Source of the DNA: Lachnospiraceae bacterium
GTDB lineage: Bacteria > Bacillota > Clostridia > Lachnospirales > Lachnospiraceae
Reading direction: 5' to 3'
NCBI GenBank assembly: GCA_024691145.1
Contig: JAILNW010000438.1
Location: 1 to 6,968 of the forward strand
DNA: 6,968 bases
Shown: in pieces, positions 1-5,300 of the stretch
Layout: every line of letters starts with the position of its first letter
How positions within the stretch are numbered: the first letter of the stretch is position 1
The notes under the pieces: model-generated
Database searches by the model: none
The model's input: only the letters and a program-made list of their open reading frames with translations
What the model was told of the DNA's origin: nothing
Made by a program: the position numbers and the translations under genes

Positions 1-40
1 CTTCATCATTAACTAAATATCCCTCGTTATTAAAAATCAT
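1..40 (-). CDS. Start of an unidentified downstream gene, truncated by the window edge
   Basis: Only the first 13 codons are visible, reading MIFNNEGYLVNDE and running off the left edge. The ATG is at 38-40 on the minus strand. It is supported by a purine-rich ribosome binding site (AAGGAAAGG) 7 bases upstream and by the stop codon of the DUF4132 remnant 14 bases upstream, which is typical spacing for genes in one operon. The fragment is too short to assign a family. Relatives of the upstream DUF4132 gene are found beside MoxR-type AAA ATPase, VWA-domain and SWIM zinc-finger genes (E. coli yeh cluster), so a partner of that kind is possible, but nothing in these 13 residues shows it. Confidence 0.5.
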   Translation of the reverse strand, partial: MIFNNEGYLVNDE

Positions 41-47
41 ACTTTTA

Positions 48-56
48 CCTTTCCTT
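48..56 (-). promoter_or_regulatory. Ribosome binding site of the left-edge gene, overlapping the remnant stop codon
   Basis: On the minus strand AAGGAAAGG precedes the ATG at 38-40 with a 7-base gap. Its first two bases overlap the TAA (55-57) that closes the DUF4132 remnant frame. Such an overlap is usual where translation of two adjacent genes is coupled, which suggests that this junction is the original end of the DUF4132 gene. Confidence 0.5.
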
Positions 57-169
57 ATTCCTTTATCTGTTCCATTATGAATGGATCTTTTATCTTATCA
101 TCATTTGCAAATATAATTACTTTAGTCATATATCTTAAGATACTTGTATGACTTTCTGTCTGCAAAATA
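55..169 (-). pseudogene. Broken remnant of the 3' end of a DUF4132 gene
   Basis: Positions 61-130 match 2368-2437 at 68 of 70 bases, and 131-169 match 2782-2820 at 39 of 39. Both source segments lie near the 3' end of the intact DUF4132 gene, in the same order and orientation. The 344 bases between them (2438-2781) are missing here, and 344 is not a multiple of three, so the frame is broken at the join. The upstream piece encodes YFADRKSYKYLKI and then meets a stop. The downstream piece encodes MTKVIIFANDDKIKDPF and ends EQIKE followed by TAA, where the intact gene ends EQIKS followed by TGA. The two mismatches change Leu-Thr to Ile-Ile, as expected without selection. Homology stops at 169. 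This is a scar of a duplication and cannot make a working DUF4132 protein. Confidence 0.9.
61..169 (-). repeat. Left copy of a direct repeat flanking nadE (composite of two blocks)
   Basis: This is the left member of a direct repeat pair bracketing the whole nadE unit. It is a composite: block one is 61-130 and block two is 131-169, joined without microhomology at 130/131. The right member is inside the 3' end of the intact DUF4132 gene. Both copies have the same orientation, so recombination between them would delete nadE. Confidence 0.9.
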
Positions 170-225
170 CAAAAAAGATGTAAACTTCACAAAAATCAAT
201 CCCCTCTTTTTTAATTACTGATTTT

Positions 226-254
226 ATTATAACGAATTAGCAATTTAATTGCAA
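226..254 (-). promoter_or_regulatory. Candidate sigma-A promoter for the left-edge gene
   Basis: On the minus strand a TTGCAA -35 box (249-254, four of six consensus bases) is separated by exactly 17 bases from a perfect TATAAT -10 box (226-231). Transcription would begin near 219 and run through the DUF4132 remnant into the gene starting at 40. The surrounding DNA is very AT-rich, so a chance match is possible, but the perfect -10 box and ideal spacing make it worth recording. Nothing resembling a strong terminator follows nadE, so read-through from nadE is an alternative source of transcription. Confidence 0.5.
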
Positions 255-341
255 CGGATTTTATATTCTTTCTGTTTTTTTATACTTTTTTAATTTCCAT
301 TAAACCCAATGTTTACATCACCATTGGCATTCTTCTTTGCA

Positions 342-2252
342 TTAATTTCCACTATCTAGTTCTTTTAGCCATATATTTGCGCAGGCGTCACTTGGCATAT
401 GCCAGTCGCCTCTTGGTGACAATGTAACTGTTCCTACCTTTGGACCATCTGGAAGGCATGATCTTTTAAACTGCTGCGAAAAGAACCTTTTGTAAAAAAC
501 TTTTAACCACTTCATTATAACCTTTTTATCATAGGTATCTTCGAAGGTAAGGCATGCAATTCTGTAGATTTTTAAAGGTGAATATCCAAATCTTAGCATA
601 TAGTACATAAAGAAATCATGAAGTTCATAAGGTCCCACAAGATCTTCCGTTTTTTGTGAGATTGTTCCATCTTTTTTGGGAGGAATAAGTTCGGGACTCA
701 CCGGTGTATCAAGTATATCTAAAAATACCTTTTTTAAGTCACCTTCTGAAATTTCAGCTTCATAATTAACAAGCCATCTAACCAGTGTTTTGGGTATAGA
801 GGCATTTACTGCATACATCGACATATGATCCCCATTGTATGTTGCCCATCCCAATGCAAGCTCAGACAAATCACCTGTTCCTATTACAATTCCTCCTATC
901 TGATTTGCCTTATCCATAAGAACTTGTGTTCGTTCTCTTGCCTGGGAATTCTCATATGTAACATCATGTACATCTGCTGACTGGCCTATATCTGAAAAAT
1001 GACTTGTTACACTACTACATATATTGATTTCCTCTAAAGAGACACCGTATGCCTTGGCCAGAAGACATGCATTATTATATGTTCTGTCTGTTGTTCCAAA
1101 ACAAGGCATAGTTATAGCAAGTATTCCCTCTCTTGAAATACCAAGCATATCAAAAGCATGCACTGTTACAATTAAAGCAAGTGTAGAATCAAGTCCGCCT
1201 GAAAGACCAAGTACAGCACTTTTACAACCTATATGTCTAAGTCTTGTCATAAGTCCCACTGCCTGCATTGTTATTATTTCCTCGCACCTGTCAAAAAGAG
1301 TCTTTTTATCAGATGGAACAAATGGAAATGCAGAAAATCTCCTATCCAATCTGGTTTCTTTAACATTAAGTGAAAAATATTCCTTTTTCATATTGGTATA
1401 GGTATCGTATGTATTCATTCTTCTTCGCTCATACATTAATTTTTTTATGTCTGTATCTGATATTAGAATCCCTTTTGAAAAATGTTCTGACTCTGCTAAT
1501 ATACCGCCATTTTCTGCAATTATATTATGGCCGGCAAATACCATATCCTGTGTTGATTCTCCAATACCGCAATCAACATAGGCATATGTACAGGCAAGTG
1601 AACCGGAACGTGCCTTTATAAGAGTTCTTCTATACTCTGCTTTACCAATTACCTCATCACTTGCTGAAAGATTAAATATAATAACTGCACCCGATTTAGC
1701 AAGTTTTTGTGAAGGTGACTCAGTAACCCACATGTCTTCACATATTTCAATGCCAAACACAAGTTCAGGAAGTTCCTTACATGTAAAAAGCACATTTTCA
1801 AGATGAATTGAAAATTCATTATCAAGGTTGATATCACAACATAATTCCTCTCCTGCTTCTGTAAAATGTCTCATCTCATAAAATTCACTGTAATTAGGTA
1901 TATTCTTTTTTGCTGCTGCTCCAATAATCTTACCTTTGTTTATAACAACTCCACAATTATACAATTTTCCATTTGCCATAAGAGGCATTCCTATTATTGA
2001 TACAATGTCTGTATCCTTTGTTTTTTTAATAATCCTTACCAGTTCTTTCTTTGCGGCATCAAGCAACACTTCCTGCAAAAATAAATCACCACATGTATAG
2101 CCCGTAATTGCTAATTCTGGGAAACATATTATTTTAACTTCTTTTATATTTGCTTCTTCAATCTGCTCAATTATTTTATCAGCATTATAACAGCAATCTG
2201 CTACCTTAACATCAGGTGTTGCACATGCAATCTTAATAAATCCGTTATTCAT
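342..2252 (-). CDS. nadE: Glutamine-dependent NAD+ synthetase
   Basis: This cytosolic enzyme catalyses the last step of NAD+ synthesis, ATP-dependent amidation of nicotinic acid adenine dinucleotide using glutamine as nitrogen donor (EC 6.3.5.1). The 636-residue protein has the two-domain glutamine-type layout. Residues about 1-280 form a nitrilase-type glutaminase with the expected Glu-Lys-Cys triad: E46 in FPELAITGY, K115 before NIPNYSEFYE, and C171 in GIEICEDMW. Residues about 325-600 form the synthetase, with the ATP pyrophosphatase P-loop LGLSGGLDS (348-356), the QARERTQ segment (437-443), GTGDLSELALGW (458-469) and the C-terminal SCLPDGPKVG (598-607). No key residue is missing, and length is normal for the family. 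The ATG start has GGAGGT six bases or so upstream. The gene has its own promoter and a leader terminator, and lies between the intact DUF4132 gene and a broken copy of that gene's 3' end, suggesting insertion. No clear terminator follows it. Confidence 0.97.
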   Translation of the reverse strand: MNNGFIKIACATPDVKVADCCYNADKIIEQIEEANIKEVKIICFPELAITGYTCGDLFLQEVLLDAAKKELVRIIKKTKDTDIVSIIGMPLMANGKLYNCGVVINKGKIIGAAAKKNIPNYSEFYEMRHFTEAGEELCCDINLDNEFSIHLENVLFTCKELPELVFGIEICEDMWVTESPSQKLAKSGAVIIFNLSASDEVIGKAEYRRTLIKARSGSLACTYAYVDCGIGESTQDMVFAGHNIIAENGGILAESEHFSKGILISDTDIKKLMYERRRMNTYDTYTNMKKEYFSLNVKETRLDRRFSAFPFVPSDKKTLFDRCEEIITMQAVGLMTRLRHIGCKSAVLGLSGGLDSTLALIVTVHAFDMLGISREGILAITMPCFGTTDRTYNNACLLAKAYGVSLEEINICSSVTSHFSDIGQSADVHDVTYENSQARERTQVLMDKANQIGGIVIGTGDLSELALGWATYNGDHMSMYAVNASIPKTLVRWLVNYEAEISEGDLKKVFLDILDTPVSPELIPPKKDGTISQKTEDLVGPYELHDFFMYYMLRFGYSPLKIYRIACLTFEDTYDKKVIMKWLKVFYKRFFSQQFKRSCLPDGPKVGTVTLSPRGDWHMPSDACANIWLKELDSGN

Positions 2253-2257
2253 AACCT

Positions 2258-2263
2258 ACCTCC
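2258..2263 (-). promoter_or_regulatory. nadE ribosome binding site
   Basis: GGAGGT on the minus strand lies 5 bases before the ATG at 2250-2252, fixing the nadE start. It begins only two bases after the T-tract of the leader terminator, so an RNA polymerase that stops at the terminator releases a transcript lacking this site. Confidence 0.85.
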
Positions 2264-2265
2264 AT

Positions 2266-2297
2266 AAAAAAAGAACGCTGTGACAAACACAGCGCCC
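2266..2297 (-). terminator. Intrinsic terminator in the nadE leader, likely attenuator
   Basis: On the minus strand GGGCGCTGTG (2288-2297) pairs with CACAGCGTTC (2273-2282) across a 5-base loop, TTTGT. This gives seven Watson-Crick pairs, two G-U pairs and a closing G-C pair, followed at once by seven T residues (2266-2272). This is a textbook rho-independent terminator for minus-strand transcription. It can end transcripts coming from the DUF4132 gene, but it also lies downstream of the consensus nadE promoter and directly before the nadE ribosome binding site, so nadE expression must read through it. No obvious competing antiterminator stem is visible in the short leader. Confidence 0.88.
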
Positions 2298-2313
2298 TTG
2301 CTAAGTTGACTTT

Positions 2314-2342
2314 ATTATAAACAAAACCAAAAAAGATGTCAA
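2314..2342 (-). promoter_or_regulatory. Consensus sigma-A promoter of nadE
   Basis: On the minus strand a perfect TTGACA (2337-2342) and a perfect TATAAT (2314-2319) are separated by 17 bases, the ideal arrangement. Initiation is expected near 2307, giving a leader of about 55 nt before the nadE ATG. The -35 box starts about 20 bases after the DUF4132 stop codon. A six-of-six match in both boxes predicts strong initiation, which fits with control being exerted downstream at the leader terminator. Confidence 0.88.
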
Positions 2343-2361
2343 TAGATAATTACTTAATAAA

Positions 2362-5300
2362 TCATGACTTTATCTGTTCCATTATGAATGGATCTTTTAT
2401 CTTATCATCATTTGCAAATGTAAGTACTTTAGTCATAATCTCTGCAGTTTTAGGGTCTTCATCTATAAATGGAAGGAATATCTTGCTCTTCTTTCCGCTG
2501 CTGACAGAAAGAACATTAATCTGGTGTCCGCCCTGCTTATGAATAACACCACTTCCAAGATGAATAGTATACTTTCCATGTTTTCCATCTATAAATGCAT
2601 GATTCTTCTCACAATGAACATTCTTAATGCCAAATAACTGAAGATTAAATTCAAGTATAACTCTTCGCATTTCAACAGTAGAATGGCTTGTTTCAGGATC
2701 AACGCCTCCTGCATGAGCAACACTGACAGCAAGATCCACATCTCTCATAATTTCAGAGTAAATAATATCAGGTACTTCCTCTATCTTAAGATACTTGTAT
2801 GACTTTCTGTCTGCAAAATATACTCCTTCTAATACAGGAGCTTCTATATCTGCGGGTGAGAACCAGTCTGCCTCTGCATAAATAGTAGCAATTATATTAT
2901 CTTTATAATAAATTTTCTGCAATCCATCCTCATAATCAGCAACCCATCTTCTGTTTTTTAATGCACCAACTGTACGCTGTGCCTGAATCTGATTGCCTGA
3001 AAACATAAGTGATTTGTCCTTATCAAGTTCTTCCTTAAGTTTAACATAAAGCTCACGAAATACCTGTCTGAAAGGCTGCTTTCTTCCTTCACTGTTGCAT
3101 ATTTCAAGAATCATATTCTGGTATTCACTCCATAAACCATTACTATAAAGGTCATATGGATGTGCAACCCTAAGCAGTCTGTCAGAAGAAACCTTAGTCA
3201 CCTTGCCATTACAGTCACGAATTCCTTTATCATCTATTAATCCACTTATAAACTTTCCATCTGCATTAACAAATACAATATTTTCAACAATTGCCTTTGT
3301 AACAGGATTTTCACATAAGGAAATAAGTTCCTTAAATGAAAATGCCTCCCTTTCTTCCATTGCATTTTCAAACATTTTAACAGTTCTCTGGTACTGCTGC
3401 TTAAGTTTATCGCAAAAAACCTTTATCTCTATTAACTTCTCATGCTTCTTAATTGCTGCAGGACAGGACTTTAATGCCTTGCCTCCCTTTGATATACATA
3501 ATGATGCTTTTCCAAGGGTATCAACTTCAATCTTAACATTATAGTCCCCAATAATATTATCCTCAAAAAATGCCTTATTCTCCTTAACTAAAGCAGTTTC
3601 CATGGATAATATAAGTCTTGTTTCATCACTATATCCAGCTGTTACAGCAAGATTTTTAAGTGCATAGGTTGAAGCCTCACCTTCACTTGCTCTTCTCTGG
3701 GCGCCAAACTGCTTGCTTTCCTTTAAGAACTTCTGAATAAACTCATATCTGTCAAGAATATCAGCCTCTCCCTTAGAAGGAATAATAGCAAGTGCCATAA
3801 GAAGGTCCTTATTTCTTTTATCAGAAATCTGCTTCTTAGTTTCTTCCATATCCATCTTTCCAAGTGCTGCATCTGCATATTTTCTTGCCCTTGTATGCTT
3901 ATTTCCAGATGAAGAATACTTTGCACTTTTATAAAGCTTATTGAAGTTTTTATCACCTAAAATATCATAAACCTCATTAAACCACTTAACATCAAAACAG
4001 CCGCCATTTAATTCTTCTTTTGTTAAAGGTGTATACTTGGCAATAATGGCTTCACGCTTGTTATTAATTGTTTCAGCTGTATGTGCCATAAAATAATAAC
4101 AGCCTGACTTCATTCCTTTAACCTTTAAATATCCCTCAATAATATCTATCCACTGAGGTGCAAACATGGCAACTTCAATAAGTCTGTCTTCCTTTATCTG
4201 TGTTCCCTTAAGAAGTTTCTTAAGTTTCTCAGGATTATCATCTGATAAAGGATAACAAACAGAAAGCAGATGACATAAGCTTTCTTTCTTAGATATGGTT
4301 CTGCCATAATAATATCCCGTTTTTAAAGTTTCATTTCCAAGAGCCTTAATTATCTCAACAAGTCTATCAAGTCCATATATTGCCGAAATACTCTTAACAA
4401 TACAAGAAAATACAGTTTCGCTGTCACCTCTTTTTAACTCTACCTCAAGTACCTTATCGATAATAGTCTGTGAAACCCTGTTACAGTCTATGTATAGCTT
4501 GCTATCCTTTGGAATCGTATCATCTTCTAGTAACTCTCTTCCTTCCTCAGCAAGAAGTTTTACATAGATATTATTCTCACGTTTATTATACTTTCCAAAT
4601 TTAATTGGAGCATTTTTAACAAATATAGCAAGTTCCCTGTTTGCATTTGCAACTCCTATTATTTCAATAATTGACTTAAATAAAATATCATCATCGATAA
4701 TTCCCATCTGGTAAGCCCTTAAGTAATTAAGCACCGACATGGATTTAGAATAATATTCCTTATTTATTTTATCAGTTTCTGCAAGTCTTTTATAAAATGT
4801 ATGCAGTAAACAGAAATTAAGTTCAAAGTTTTCATCTATTCTTCCTTGTAACTCATATATAAGGGATCTTGTCATTGGAAAATCCATAATGTTCATCTTA
4901 TCCCCATAATATGAATACTTTGTTTTTTTACGCTCAAACATAATCTCATTATCAGCCATATTAAGAACAACATATGCTGTATAATTAAGAGCCACTTCAT
5001 ATGATATGGATAACTCAAAGCGAGTCTTAATATAGTCAATCATGTCCCTTCTCATGTTAATAAACTTATAATTAGATACTCTCTCGTCCTTAATCTCTTT
5101 AGCTGTATCATATTCATAAATATCACCAAAGAATAACTTAAGATTATTTTTAAATGCCTTTTTATCCTCATCCTTAAAATACTCCATATCCACACCCATG
5201 CAGCTGTAACTGTAGCAAAACAGCCTCTTAGGAGTCTTAATAACTTCTTCATAAAATTTATTGCAAAGTTTTGATAAAGGTACTTTTTCTTCGTATTCTT

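Noticed and set aside
192..225. Inverted repeat AAAATCA / TGATTTT in the spacer left of nadE
   Set aside because: Seven mostly A-T pairs around a 20-base loop would be unstable; long A and T runs in this spacer make such matches expected.
240..252. Palindrome GCAATT-T-AATTGC
   Set aside because: It has a one-base loop and is AT-rich. It overlaps the candidate -35 box and could be an operator half-site pair, but nothing else supports that.
306..327. Inverted repeat CCAATG / CATTGG with a 10-base loop about 15 bases after nadE
   Set aside because: The stem is only six pairs with a long loop, and on the minus strand it is followed by GTTTAATGG, not a T-tract, so it does not qualify as an intrinsic terminator.
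1024..1401. 125-codon open frame on the plus strand opposite nadE
   Set aside because: It lies antisense to the conserved synthetase domain of nadE, has no recognisable domain, and the minus-strand protein explains the sequence fully. The same applies to other plus-strand frames opposite both large genes.
2245..2265. Six-codon upstream frame (MEVGYE) overlapping the nadE start
   Set aside because: Its ATG sits directly on the T-tract/ribosome binding site boundary with no ribosome binding site of its own; it is most likely a by-product of the GGAGGT context.
2276..2294. CGCTGTG-N5-CACAGCG as a protein operator of a NAD-responsive repressor
   Set aside because: The seven T residues immediately after the stem and the extended G-U pairing fit an RNA terminator better; an operator role cannot be excluded but has no independent support.
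3723..3956. Minus-strand open frame within the DUF4132 gene in another frame
   Set aside because: It is an out-of-frame shadow of the large coding region with no start signal or domain of its own; likewise the frames at 5052-5312 and 6069-6323.
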